A stretch of 64,000 bases of DNA from Phyto melanocephala (taxonomy: Eukaryota > Arthropoda > Insecta > Diptera > Rhinophoridae): assembly GCA_941918925.1 (NCBI GenBank), contig OW799234.1, positions 72,229,043 through 72,293,042 on the forward strand, given 5' to 3'. Every line of letters starts with the position of its first letter. The first letter of the stretch is position 1. The position numbers and the translations under genes were made by a program. The notes beneath the pieces are model-generated. The model did not search any database and was not told the DNA's origin. It saw only the letters and a list, made by a program, of their open reading frames with translations. Shown here piece by piece: positions 23,208-35,212 of this stretch.

Positions 23208-24115
23208 TTTATAAGAATGGGAAATAGACGTTGTGCTTAAATAAAAAGTTTTATTTTATTTGAAACCCTTTTTCAGAATATCCATCATGATTTTGTTAAT
23301 TCTTAAAATTTTGCAAACAAAACGCAAGTCTGGCTAACCTGTAGTTAACAATAAAGTTAAATATTTTTTAAATAATTTTTTTTTTCATACTCAAATTAAA
23401 TCTGCTCTTCTTTTTCCCTCCCATTTGTTCATATTTTTTTTTAATTGTATTTATATAAAACCATAAACTATTAACAATATTATGTCCCTTATGGTTTTTC
23501 TATATGGATTCACAATTTCTATTATTTTAGTTTTATATTTCTAACTTAAATGTGTCTCAACCATAGAAAGCTCTTTAAAATCGCACGCACACAAACACAC
23601 CGCATCCAACAATTTTCCAATATAATAGATGATGACGTTTGAAAAATGAAAATTGAAAGAGAGAAAAATATAAAAAAATAAATATAAAAATGGAAAATTA
23701 ATAGATTATTCGAGTGCATTTGATGTGGTTTGCGGAAATTCAATTTTGCAAGTTCTAATAATAAAAAAATGTGCACAAAAAAAAAGAAAAAAGAAAGATT
23801 AATTTAATATCCACAAGCCACATAAGCAACATTTAGAAAATAATTCATTCTTTAGAGGAAATGTTGAGTGTTTTCTCAATTGCCAATATAAATCGTTCAG
23901 TTCTAGTCTTTAATGTGGTTGTGCTGCTATTAATTCTCCTTTTGTTGTTACTTTTTTGTTTTTGATAAATTTAAATCGAATTTTGAAATAGCCATACATA
24001 CTGGGTCCCTATTAAATATAGCAGAGATGACAGACCATTAAGAGAAAATTTATTTGCTGCCTTTATGTCAAGTGATTTTTAATTAAATCCTGGTTTACAT
24101 TGTACAGCATTATTA
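23208..24115. other. AT-rich stretch, nothing recognised
   Basis: No gene or element end seen. Confidence 0.45.
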
Positions 24116-25050
24116 GCATGGGAGTTTCGGAAAAAAATTATTGATGTTATTAAGGCTCAATATGAAGGAGCCTCTGCAAGAGTCGTGCACTTAACAAAAC
24201 GGTGTCAAACAAGGATGCCTTGTTTTTCTCCTCTCCTATTCACGTTGACTTTGGACGGCATATTGAAATCAATTGATTCTAAAAGGCAAGGAATTACGTG
24301 GAGGATCAGTCAACATATCGAAGACAATTGCTTTGCTGATGACATAGTTCTTCGCGCTTTAAACACGGAACATATTCAGACTAAAATCTATGAACTATGC
24401 TCTACAGCCGCGGCAGCAGAATTGCGCATTAACGTTGCAAAAACCAAAGCGTTTACGATTTAACCATCTTACACATCATCTTACATCATTAGGGTAAACA
24501 ACGAAGCTATAGAGAACGTCGACGACTTTAAATGCTTAGATAGCATAATTACGCCTACGGGCTGCGCCGCCAAAGACGTTCAAAACAAAATAAAGCAAGC
24601 GCTGCTTTCTGGCTATCAAAATAACAAAAATCAAAGTGTTTAACGCATGCGTCAAGTCTAAGCTACTGCATAGTTCCGAAACGAGGCTAGTCAGTGCTGA
24701 AATTAAGCAGATGTTACAAGTTTTTACTAACCGATGCCTGCGCAATATAGTTAAGATCTGGTGGTGGCCCCGAATAGTTTCAACTGAAAACTTTTTTCAA
24801 CTCACAAACAAGACATCAGCACCCAAATTAGAATGCTCATATATAACTGGCTTGGTCACGTTCAGGAAGCCCTATGACAAAATCTGTCACGCAGTACTAC
24901 AGTGAAATCCACCAGGCTATCAAGGACGACCTGGAAACTCTTGGCGAAGAACTATCTTAAATGAAGCCGGCAAATCTTTTAACGAACTCAAATACTTAGC
25001 TTCAGACCGACATAATTGGAGATTCTTCGTGAATAGCCTGTGCTTCTGAT
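24116..25050 (+). pseudogene. LINE reverse-transcriptase relic
   Basis: Degenerate coding sequence in several frames: VIKAQYEGASARVVH, then CFSPLLFTLTLDGILKSI (the QGC-LSPLLF motif, damaged), then NCFADDIVL, the FADD form of the polymerase catalytic box. Downstream are FKCLDSIITPTG, KQMLQVFTNRCLRNIVKIWW and a C-terminal RGRPGNSWRRTILNEAGKSF-like segment. The order is that of a non-LTR endonuclease/reverse-transcriptase ORF. Stops and frameshifts after 24463 make it inactive. It differs from the RNase H LINE at 19.4 kb. I cannot assign the clade safely. Confidence 0.85.
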
Positions 25051-27440
25051 GGAATACGGCAAAAATTAAAATTATTTAAATTAATTACGATTCACGGCAA
25101 CTTTTAAAGGCCAGCCAAAATTAAAATAAAAACAAAAATGATTGTGATGTGGTGCTTGCCAGCATACAAACAAAGTAGAGCTTTGTGTTTTTTTAGGCGG
25201 ATCTAGCTTGCAGCCATTCCAAATATCCCACGTAATCCGCGCTTGTACGCCAGGTGGTGTGGTCGAGCGGTGTCGATCAGACGTTATAGGTGCGGTGTTA
25301 ATAAACGAATGTTAGTCGGCTGACTGGCTGTGTGAATCGGATTGAGATGTGGTGTTGAAACTAGCAAAATAAGATTCCTTCAATTCTTTTAAAGAAAGCG
25401 TATCAAGTTCGTTTAATATTTGAGAAACTTTGGCAAGTTATTTATTTACCAGCATATTACCGCCTTAGAACTAACAGAAAAGGTATTGTGTCAAGTATAA
25501 TATTCTAGACACTTCAGCTGAATATGTTTTATTTCATAAAATATTCATCGGTACGGGCTTTACATTATACTTTAAACAAGCAACAGCAAAGTACTGAACG
25601 ATTTTCAAATCGCCCACCGCCGCACAATGTGGCCAAAAGTCCTTTTTTTGCAACTATATTTATACCTCTATAACAGCATTAGCGAGGCCCACAAAGTTTT
25701 ATGTGAGTAGCTCTTAAAACAAACGAACATTTCCAACAAAATCTTGTGGGTGTTAGAAGGGGGTACATCTACCCCACATACAAAATAATAATTGTAGCAT
25801 TTTCTGACAAAATCTTTTGGAATAAAAGGGGGAAGGGAGGGTGGTTTTTATTTATTCTCACACGCTCCTGCTGAATTGCCTACCGTTGAATGATTTCGGA
25901 TACGGATTATGTAAAATTGTTGACTCTGGTGTAATAAATTACGTCATTTGCACATCTCATATTTGCACACACAAATGATTGATAAAAAAAATCAGTAAAA
26001 ATGTGAGTAGAAGACGCGAAGCGCTTTCTGTTAGTAAACTCAACGGGTAAAGCAATTACTAATTTGTACATAACTTCTGAGACGCATCGAGTTTTCTAAA
26101 ATTAGGCTCATTTTATTTTTTTTTAACCTTTAAAATAAAAATAAAATTTCACCTGAATTGAATCAAATTACAACTATCGGCCGAGTTTTGCTTTTTCCTC
26201 TTTTAAAATTACTTGAGGTAAATAGGTTTTAATTACGCAAACCTCGTTGCTATTTGCGGCCTATTTTTTCAGTTTTCTCTCACAATGTATAACTTGCACG
26301 CGTCACTACCAAAGAGCCATTTTTTTGTTTGACATTGATTTTGATGATGTAGAATTTTATTAACTTTAAGCGAACACTTTTAGTTTTCAAGTTATTGAGT
26401 TTTTTTTTGGGGTGTTTAATTAATCCCTGAAAACACCGCCTTTGGTTCCTATATTCGGCGATTTTTTCGACCAGAAATTTCACTATTTATGAAAATATTT
26501 ACTTAAACTCAATGAAAATTACAATATTTTCTTTTCTTTTTAATGGGTGGAGAAAGGGAGTTCCATTTTTCTCGAATAGAACTCAAAATTACTTATTGTA
26601 AAGCAGTAGTAACAATTGCATTCTGTTGTTTTGGCATTCTTACTGTTACAGACAGGGTTGCCACATGATTTTGAATAAATAATAATTTTAATTTTTTTTT
26701 TTTAATTTTTTCAAAGAAACCCTTAAACAAAATGCAGCCCTGATTTGATTTAAATGCATTTGAGAACTGAAATCATACTTCAATTTATTATTTTTCACAA
26801 TTTTTTCTAAAACACTTTGCCCTGATGTTTGAACATAAATTGATCAAATTTACGAAAAATAATAGAAAAAAAAGAAATGTGTAATAAAAATAAAAATTAA
26901 ATAAAATCACACGCGTCTTTGTCTGTTTGGCCATGCTATTTTGATTGTGTTTGCTAAAGTCTATTGACATCATTTTTTTCGATTAGCGAAAGACCCCGTA
27001 ACGAATATGAATAAAACGAATTTCTGATTCTTCTTTTTTTCTCCTAATGCGCCGTTATTTTCATTTGCGAACAAACTTTAATTTATTTCGATAAACAATT
27101 TTTATTTTCTTTTTGCAGAGACTAAAAGAAAAAATCAACAAAAAGAAAATACAAACAATTGGATACAATACATGTTGTTGTATGTGTGTATGTATGTATG
27201 TAAACAAATAAATTGTTATTGCAGTAGATAAACAAAAACATTTTCTAGATGATGATAATGATATTAATGGTGACAATGATGGTGATTGTGTACAATTGAA
27301 ATAAATTAAATTTTTTAGAGCAAATATATTTGTTTGTACATACATCAAAGATATGCACATACATTTATATATGAATACATACAGACGTACATACATGTTT
27401 ACATTGTACAAGTTTTTAGTTGAATAATCGCTCTCACAAC
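25051..27440. other. Unassigned stretch
   Basis: No host exon recognised. TGGTCGAGCGG at 25260-25270 matches a tRNA/SINE A box, but no B box follows at the right distance. A CAGGGTTGCCACA at 26653-26665 resembles a hAT terminus without a visible partner. 27180-27200 has GTAT units. Confidence 0.45.
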
Positions 27441-27444
27441 CTAA

Positions 27445-28040
27445 CCTACCGTTGCCACATGCAAGTGCAAGTGAAAAAAAACCAATACACTAACACTTTT
27501 TTACTAACACAACTACACTTTGGCAACCTGCGACTCAGCTTGCGAAGAAATTTTTAAGCAAGTAAAATTTTTACAGTTACGGCAAGTAAAGTGACAAGCC
27601 GAAAAACAGTGTTGTCTAATACTGAGTTTTTTGTTAACTCAACAATATATCATACAATTGTGGTAAATAATTCAGCTAATTTTTTTAATTAATATGTATA
27701 TATATATAAAGAATATTAAGAAAAAAATATAAATATTCATATAAAATGTAAGTTTTAATATAAATATCAATATTTAATAAAAAAAATTATATTAAAAAGT
27801 TACATGTCTAAAGGTAACGTTCAATAGTGGCTATTGACAACACTTAATTACCAATTGAAGCAGCGCCATTTGTTTTAAATTTGTTTGAAGTTTATTTGTT
27901 GACGACATTTTAAAAATGAACTTGCACTGTGCTGTGTAGCCACTCAAAAAATTTTTGTGTTTTTTTTTGCATTTCTCCTGATTTTCGTTAGTAATACGTA
28001 TACACTACTTGCAAGTAAATACTTGCCTGTGGCAACGTAG
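27445..28040. mobile_element. Inverted-repeat element of about 600 bp
   Basis: The left end CTACCGTTGCCACATGCAAG and the complement of the right end CTACGTTGCCACAGGCAAG match except for small changes. The interior is non-coding. No clear target duplication, so the superfamily is open. Confidence 0.6.
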
Positions 28041-28249
28041 GGTAAGTATAACAATCTTGTTGTGTCGTCATCTCTTCAACTAGTATTGGCTCTGACGCCA
28101 ATTGATGATATTCCAAGACTTGGTCAAGTTTTGGACAACCTTAATGTTTACTGCTGAATTAAAACACTTGGTCCTAAGAACAAACTGCAGTCAGTTCTGT
28201 TTCTCCATGAAATATTAATTTTCTCCAATTTCCGAATTGTTTACATTAA

Positions 28250-28380
28250 GGCCCATACCTAAACAAGAGCGTTGAGCGTTAAGCGTTGCAATTTTGCATG
28301 TATTTTGTTATTGTAACAAAAACAAAACACATGTAAAACTCCAACGCTTGACGCTCAACGCTCTTGTTTAGGTATGGGGG
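28250..28380. mobile_element. 131-bp palindromic MITE flanked by TAA
   Basis: The left CCCATACCTAAACAAGAGCG and the complementary right end pair over about 35 bp. TAA at 28247-28249 and 28381-28383 fits the TWA duplication of PIF/Harbinger elements. Strong hairpin; no coding. Confidence 0.72.
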
Positions 28381-28547
28381 TAAGTGTGTGTCTGTGTGAA
28401 CCCACAATATTTATTTAAAATTGTATTACATATTAACACTAGTAAAAGTGCTTTATTTGGTCGAGCAGAAGTCATTCATACAATTGGGCATAGAGCCTGA
28501 GTAAATATGTAAATAATAGATCCTTGCCAAAACAATTTCTAGCAAAA

Positions 28548-28706
28548 CAACTTTTATAAAACCCTTTTTTGTGGCACAGATCTGTATGTGGTATCAAACT
28601 TTTAGAAATATTCGGAAATCAATCGCTATTGAAATCCAACACAATCGTTTCATAAATTTCTGAGACATTGCCTCTGTTTTTCTCCTATTTCTACCATACG
28701 AGGGGA
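28548..28706 (+). mobile_element. DINE-like fragment
   Basis: Matches the subfamily at 32460/50078 in the block CAGATCTGTATGTGGTATCA through AATCGCTATTGAAATCCA and CTGAGA. Both ends are missing, and the right side is followed by the SINE target site. Confidence 0.6.
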
Positions 28707-28724
28707 ACTATTTATTTTTCGGTA

Positions 28725-28930
28725 GGTTAGGTTAGGTAGAACAGGCAGCTGTTGTGCAGCTCACTTGGGTCCATTATATTGATCCCTTTGTGATGCCTGA
28801 ATAGAAAAGTAAGATTAGAATAGAAAAGAGAGAAGAGAAGCAGACAACACCAGAGTCTCTGGCGGGAAACGAACCCTCAACCCCCAAACTAGCAGACCAG
28901 CCCACTACTGACTAGTCCACCGGGACACCT
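28725..28930 (-). mobile_element. tRNA-derived SINE with long target-site duplications
   Basis: On the minus strand the 206-bp element begins AGGTGTCCCGGTGGAC and carries a pol III A box TAGTCAGTAGTGG (28902-28914) and a B box GGTTCGTTTCC (28865-28875), correctly ordered and spaced. The body ends in a (CCTAA)n tail. The flanks repeat CTATTTATTTTTCGGTA (28708-28724) against CTATTTTTATTTTTCGGTA (28931-28949). Transcribed by RNA polymerase III and mobilised by a LINE, if active. I do not recognise the named family. Confidence 0.88.
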
Positions 28931-28949
28931 CTATTTTTATTTTTCGGTA

Positions 28950-30260
28950 ACTGGCAGCACTAATGACAATAGCTAAAATCTGGCAACACCATAGTAAAGT
29001 TTGAAATTTTTTTTTCTAGCATAAACGTACATAATCACAACCGTATATTTTGTTGCTACAAAAACTTCCTAAATGCCAAAACAAACACTTAAACAGCTGA
29101 TAAAACAAGTAGCAAAATGTTAGTAAATAAAAAAATATTTATGATACAAACACGTCTAGCATAAAACAAGGTATGTAAACGAACAAAAAAAGGTAAACAA
29201 ATTTTGACATTTGGGAAGAAAAATGCAAAAACAAAACAATGATTAGCTGTGGACTTAAGTCTACCTGGAGTTAATATACCTTGATCACAACGTTTTGATG
29301 TACAAGTGTTATTTAGTTGTGTGTTGACAAAAAAATTGATTTTATTTAATTCAATCGTGGTCGTGTTGTTCTGTCGCCGACGAATTCCGTAAAGGTCGTT
29401 GTTTTTTACATCTGACTTGGTCAATTTATATCTATTTGTAATTGTTTATGGCTGTCAAAATTCTTACTTAACACTTAACCGCCGCTGACTGTTTTCTGGC
29501 AGCAGATATTTTTGACAACAGCTGATGTCAGTTGGCTTGTCAGAACAAATTAGAGCGCGCTCTAATTGAAATGTTGTCAGATGACTTAGCATATGCGTTT
29601 TACAGAAGTAAAGTTTTAATGCTAACACACGACATGTACATCTTTAGCAGTGGGCAATTTTACAAGTCAGATGTAAAAAACAGATGTAAAAAGCTGCTTA
29701 AGGAAGACAATGCTTAATCAAATTCCCTACACCTAAAGTAACAGAAAATTTATCTGTATGTGATCTCAAATGTAAAAATTACAAACTTTTGGTTAAGTAT
29801 GATTTATGATGAGGCATGACACGTAAGTTTCTATTATTAATCGTTCTATGCAACCAGTAAGATTATTTAAGGCGTTTTTTTTTTAATCGTGGAAATCTAA
29901 TTTATAAAAAAAATTTGTTAAATTAAGATTCTGACCTTTATTTTTTTTTCTCTCTACCATTTCAGGTCTACAGATAAAGACAATGAAACTAAAACTGAAA
30001 TTAAAAAAAAAAAATGTAAAAAGTCACTCAAGCATGAAGGTTATTAAGAGATTTCTAACAATTTTGAAAAAAAAAAACAAAGACGTTCATCAACTAACTT
30101 TTATTTAGTTACTAAGCAAAAACAAAATATGTAGATGTATTACATAAATAAATATTATTGTTTAATTTCACTAAAATTGTTATTTTATACATACTCAAGG
30201 TTATTATTTATAGTTCTTATCTAATACTTACAAAGTTAAACATCTAACAACATAATACGT
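28950..30260. other. Unassigned stretch
   Basis: No host gene recognised. A perfect 20-bp palindrome centred on AGAGCGCGCTCT is at 29548-29567. A good acceptor-like tract (CTCTCTACCATTTCAG at 29950-29965) is followed by GTCTAC, not a consensus donor. The small frame at 29532-29717 has no recognisable domain. Confidence 0.45.
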
Positions 30261-30480
30261 ATTATACCCTTCACCACAGGCGGCAAAATTATATTTAGCT
30301 TTGTCATTTCGTTTGTAATTTCAATAAAATTGTTTGCGACTGAAGCATACATGTGTTCTTTAGAAACCTAAAACCTGCCAGCTCCTGACGCAGACCCTTA
30401 TGTGTTATAAAATATATTTTAAAATATTCGCAAGACAATCGTTATTGTCAAACCAACAATATGAGTCCATAAAAGACGGA
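30261..30480 (+). mobile_element. DINE-like 5' fragment
   Basis: Starts ATTATACCCTTCACCACAGG and follows TAGCTTTGTCATTTCGTTTG and later blocks of the 32460 subfamily, decaying after about 30480. The 3' half is absent. Confidence 0.6.
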
Positions 30481-30530
30481 AATAAAAAAATAATTTACGC
30501 ACATGCTGGCTATTATTTATGTACTAGTAA

Positions 30531-31033
30531 AGACCGGCGCGCGTTGCTACGCACCTTAATAAATAAAAATGCATTCTGAATTTCAATATGTGTGCAAAGT
30601 TTCAGAAAAATCGGTGAAGTTCAAGTAGCTGAAAATTATAACTTTTTTTATGGGCGTGGCACTGCCCACTTTTCTAACCACGAAATTGTAAAGTCATGAC
30701 AACTCAATATGTGTGCAAAGTTTCAGAAAAATCGGTCCAGTGCAATTACCTCAAAATTATAACTTTTTTTATGGGCGTGGCCCTGCCCACTTTTCTAATC
30801 ACAAAATTATATAGTCATGACAGTTCAATATGTGTGCAAAGTTTCAGAAAAATCGGTCAAGTGAAAGTAGCTAAAAATGATAACTAATTTGTTATGGGCG
30901 TAGCCCCGCCCACTTTTTACCACCCATAAACACTCCCTGGAATGTGTACAACAACTTGCCAAAGTTTGAGTTCGATCGGTTTTACAGTTTCGGAGTCTAT
31001 AGCTAACACACAGACAGACAGACAGATTTTCAC
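30531..31033 (-). repeat. Interspersed repeat with GGGCGTGGCC modules (copy 2)
   Basis: Left end GGCGCGCGTTGCTACGC, then three modules whose TATGTGTGCAAAGTTTCAGA starts lie at 30593, 30709 and 30832, giving a period of about 116-123 bp. The right end (CGGAGTCTATAGCTAAC, a short CAGA tract, TTTTCACTTTT) directly abuts the DINE starting at 31034. Confidence 0.75.
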
Positions 31034-31828
31034 TTTTTATACCCTTCACACAGTAAAAAAGGGTATATGTATATAGGTTTGTCATTCCGTGTGAAATTTC
31101 TACAATTTTCATTTCCGACCCCATAAAGTATATATTTTCTGAAAGCTTATGAATAGAGGAGTCGATTAAGCCCTGACCGTCTGTCCGTCTGACCGTCTGT
31201 CCGTGTGTATGTTGAAATCAACTTTTTGAAGCCCCCCAAAATAGGTTGGACCCGGGTAAGGTATTAAAATATCAGAAATATTCGGGAGTAGATCGGTATT
31301 GAAAATCAGAAACATCGGTTCATAAACAACTGAGATATGAGCAAAAACCCACGACCACCTCGATTTTCTTTTCATAAAAACAACATTACAACAACAACAT
31401 ACATACATACAAACGTGTATACTGGTTAGAGAAAACGTGGCATCGAATCCCAGCTGAGGCAAAAAAATTTTTTTTTAAATTTTTTTAAAATTTTTTTTTT
31501 TAATTTTTTTTTTTAATTTTTTTTTTATTTTTTTTTTTATTTTTTATTTAATATATTATATATATTTTTATTATTATTTTTTTTTATTTTTTTTTTTTAA
31601 TTTTTTTTTTATTTTTTTTTTGTTTTATATATATTATATATGTATATAATAATTTTTTTTTTTTTAATTTTTTTTTTAAATTTTTTTTTTTTAAATTTTT
31701 TTTTTATTTTTTATTTTTTTTTTGTTTTTTTTAACATACATACGTGAATTTACTGTTATTGCATGACTACACGTTGTGAAGGGTATATAAGATTCGGCAC
31801 GGCCGAATATAGCGCTTTTACTTGTTTT
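31034..31828 (+). mobile_element. DINE-1/Helentron-like element (copy 3), complete
   Basis: 5' TTTTTATACCCTTCACACAG, core TTTCCGACCCCATAAAGTAT, GTCTGTCCGTCTGACC tract, T-rich low-complexity block at 31455-31735, 3' hairpin GATTCGGCACGGCCGAATAT and the end TTACTTGTTTT. No coding. Confidence 0.9.
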
Positions 31829-31927
31829 TGTTTGCAAAATACATAATAGTTATTTTAAAATTTTTACTTTTTGCTTAAAAACAATTGATTACTTATTAAG
31901 ATTTATGTTTTGTTTTGAAAATAAAAC

Positions 31928-32290
31928 TTAATTTAATTTCACAAAAAGGAGTTTTTGCACGGAGTCTGGAGATAAATGTAACCTTAAATCAGTCAGTATT
32001 AATTTTAGGGCCGAAAATGCTCTTTCTACAGTAACTTGTATTGCTGGCACGCTATGCAAAACTTGCGCCAATCTATAAAAATACCGACACATGTATTTTT
32101 TTTCCTCCCAATATTTCATTAGGTCCGTATTTACGTCCATGTGCTTGGGTTTGTATTTATCGATTTCACTCTTCGCCTTTTTTTCATTTCATCAATTTTA
32201 GCCAGCCAGATTTCAAAAAAATCAGTAAAAATTTTACAAATTACACAAAAAAAAATATAAATAAAAATAAGTTGCTTAAACTCTAAAATT
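31928..32290 (-). pseudogene. hAT transposase C-terminal dimerisation domain relic
   Basis: On the minus strand, 32140 to 31931 reads DLMKYWEEKK, FYRLAQVLHSVPAIQVTVER, AFSALKLILTDLRLHLSP and DSVQKLLFVKLN before a stop. This matches the hAT dimerisation signature (W..... LA...L..P......ER.FS.....L...R..L.P..V..LL....N). Upstream sequence (EIWLAKIDEMKKRR, to about 32290) is likely the preceding part in another frame. The zinc-finger and catalytic regions are not present nearby. No ends found. Confidence 0.85.
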
Positions 32291-32459
32291 AGCTTCTGTC
32301 GACTTAAGCGGCTATCCCATATTGGCACAGAAGCAAATTAGAAAGTTATTTTATTTTCTAAAAGTTAAAATTGTAAAATAACTATTATTTTTCTAGCAAA
32401 AAATAAAACTTGAAAAGTAACTGGTCTTTCCCAAGCAAAAAATAAAGCTCTGAAAATCA

Positions 32460-33118
32460 TTTTTATACCCTTCACCTGTGGTGCACAAGGGTATATATAG
32501 CTTTGTCATTCCGTTTGTAATTTCTACAATTTTCATTTCCGACCCCATAAAGTATATATTTTCTGAAAGCTTATGAATAGAGGAGTCGATTAAGCCCTGA
32601 CCGTCTGTCCGTGTGTTGGTTGAAATCAACTTTTAGAAGCAACTATATGTTCCTCAGATCTGTATATAGTATCAATCTCTTGGAAATATCCAGGAATGAA
32701 TCGCTATTGAAATTCAGCACAATCGCCCCATAACTTTCTGAGATATGAGCAAAAAACCACGACCACCTCGTTTTTTTTCACAATTACAACAACAACATAC
32801 ATACATAGATACATGTAAAAAACATACCAAACAAAAAAAATTACAAAAAAAAAAATATTAAAAATAATAAAAAAAACTACAAAAAAAAATTTAAAAAAAA
32901 TATAAAAAAAAATAATAAAATATAAATAATATATTAAATAAAATAAAATAAAATTTTTTTGGCTCAGCTGGGATTCGATGCCACATTTATTCTAACGTGT
33001 ACGTATGCACGTATTTTCTATGGGATGAATGGTGATACAAACAATTGTTATTGCATGACTACACGTTGTGAAGGGTATATAAGATTCGGCACGGCCGAAT
33101 ATAGCACTGTTACTTGTT
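32460..33118 (+). mobile_element. DINE-1/Helentron-like element (copy 4), variant subfamily
   Basis: 5' TTTTATACCCTTCACCTGTG with the pairing CACAAGGGTATATATAGC. Body with CAGATCTGTATATAGTATCA instead of the CCCCCGACATAGG block of copies 1-3. A-rich core at 32850-32955, 3' hairpin and TTACTTGTT end. A close sister is at 50078-50840. Confidence 0.88.
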
Positions 33119-33491
33119 GGTACTAATTTTTTTAATAAAACTTAAAAAAAAAAAAAATAAAAATTAGTGCTGGCAGACGTAGTCCGTGTAACAACGATTA
33201 TGTTGGTGTACTTCTTTTTCTCTTTCAATATGATTTTGTTGTTTTAAAATTTTCAAAATAACCGTTATGTTATACCATCATGTAATTATCATAACTGACA
33301 TTTATATGATGCAACTGCAACCAAAACTTATTTTGAAAATCAATAAATTAAACTTTTGAAATTGTTTCCCAAGAATTTTTCCGGCGTTATCATTGTCAGC
33401 AATTGCCCCACTCAATCAAGATTTTTTCTAAATGTTGCCAAAGGTGTGCATATTTTATATCTGTGGCTTGGAGCTAAAAGAGCCATACATA
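33119..33491. other. Unassigned stretch
   Basis: AT-rich, nothing recognised. Confidence 0.4.
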
Positions 33492-33799
33492 CAGCCATGG
33501 ACATTAAATTAGCACAAAACTTTGTCATAAAAACAATCATATTTTTTATTGCATTTTAGTTCAAGCTATGTACATAAAACTAAAAATATAAAAGACTTAA
33601 AATACATATTCTTCTTAAAAAAAAAAAAAAACTTTAACGAAATTGCTAATCATCTGCCTATTAATGGCAGCAACATCCCATACGCCACATTTTAGCTGGA
33701 CAGTAAAATAGCACAAATTAAAATTTCTGGAATAAATTGAATATATTTTAATAAATAATAAAAATATTAATGATTTTCTTTTACTTTGTCAATATTTAG

Positions 33800-35050
33800 T
33801 AGGGTAACCTTTGTTTTCAAGTACCGCTTGACATCTGCGGGGCATGCTTTCAATTAAATTTTGGCAAGGCTTATTGGGAATCGAGTAACCAGCATTCTGT
33901 ATTTCAGTCCAAAGATCATCCAAGTTTCTGTACTTATGTTAAGCAATTGTTCATTTTACATCGTTCCACAGGTTTCCAATCGGGTTCAGGTCGGGACTTT
34001 GAGCTGGCCAGTCTATAACGTCAATGCTTTCGTTAGAAAACCAAGCTTCGACGTGTGTTTGGGATCATTATCCTGCATAAAAGTGTATGAAACTGGCATG
34101 AGTTCAAAAGCATAAGGCTCCATTTGGTTCTAAAGAATGTCCAAGTACTGATAGCGGTCCATTTTTCCATTAATTTTTACAATGGAGCACGCATCGTGCC
34201 ATGAAAATTATCCCCATACAATTACACTTCCTCCACCATGTTTCAGCGTTTTTTTTAATTGTATCGTGGATTCAACGCCTGGCATTTTAGGCTAAAAACA
34301 AACACTCTACCATCCGATCCCATACGATTTACCTTAGTTTTATCAATTCAAAGTATTTTTTTCCAGAATGAGAGGCCTTTAGACTTGTGGGTGCGAGCAA
34401 ACATTAAACGCTTGGCAATATTTTTTTTTTATTGAAGTGGCTTCTTCCGGCTGGCGCGTCCAAACAACTATGCATCATTCAGGCGTCTTCGGATGAGCCT
34501 GTTTGATACATTTAACCTTCCTATACCCGCGCGTTGGTCTGTGAGACCGACAAAACGCTTTAACGTAAATACTTTTTGAAGACTAATATGTTAACGACTG
34601 AAAATCAATAAAATTACTGAATATTAATTTAATGAATGGCTTTATTTTTTTTTATTATATCATCGAGTTTAAATAAAAATCGTTTTTAAAAAAACTAGTA
34701 TTTCATCTAGTTCAAACTTTCGGTCTGTGAGGCCGTGCGCGGGTATATGTGTTACAAAAATTGGCGCGGGTACAGAAAGGTTATCCAAATTCATGGATAA
34801 TGTCATTCGCAATATCGCGTGATGACAAGAAAGGATCCTTCTTAGACTTTCGAATAATAGCACGGTCCACTACATTTGTTGGTTTTTTGGATTCTATTGC
34901 ACTCATTGAGTTTGTTTCCATGGTAATAATCGCATTATAAACTAATTTTCGGGAGCGATACAAATTTTCTGCAATTTCAGCCGGTTTTTTTTCCATCTTT
35001 CCACATGCTGATAATAATACGTCTCTCCTCAGGTGTACCATGCAATGCAA
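33800..35050 (-). pseudogene. Tc1-like transposase relic
   Basis: The N-terminal part (35050 to 34781) reads LRRDVLLSACGKMEKKPAEI, a helix-turn-helix start, then SSRDIANDIIHEFG. The frame is cut by the MITE at 34516-34780. Downstream, in shifting frames, are MQDNDPKHTSK (second catalytic Asp), DWPAQSPDLNPI-like sequence with the terminal Glu codon region at about 33990-34020, NLDDLWTEIQNA and KACPADVKRYL-like C-terminal residues near 33830. Several stops and frameshifts; dead. Confidence 0.85.
34516..34780. mobile_element. 265-bp piggyBac-like MITE inside the Tc1 element
   Basis: Ends CCTTCCTATACCCGCGCG and the complement of ..GCGCGGGTACAGAAAGG, flanked by TTAA (34512-34515) and TTAT (34781-34784, one change). 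TTAA targeting and CCYT ends are the piggyBac pattern. An inner repeat GGTCTGTGAG.CCG appears near both ends in direct orientation. Non-coding. Confidence 0.75.
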
Positions 35051-35212
35051 CAGTGCAGACCGAAAGAATTGGTCTTAGAAAATTAGATTAGAAAAAATAT
35101 ATTAAAAACAACACAGTCAAAATTAAGAGTGATTTTGTGCTAATTTAATGTCCATGGCTGTATATAGACATTTCATATGGATTATTTTTAAAATTGCTTC
35201 AAAGCTACAATT

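Larger units (their letters stand above)
33492..35160 (-). mobile_element. Tc1-like transposon (DD34E type), inactive
   Basis: Perfect termini CAGCCATGGACATTAAATTA and complement, flanked by TA (33490-33491, 35161-35162). The length of 1669 bp equals a Tc1 element of about 1.4 kb plus the 265-bp MITE inserted at 34516. The coding strand is minus. Confidence 0.9.

Noticed and set aside
29945..29975. Acceptor CTACCATTTCAG followed by GTCTAC as a third ratchet point or an exon start
   Set aside because: The donor side lacks GTRAGT, and no open exon follows; the acceptor alone is common in T-rich DNA.
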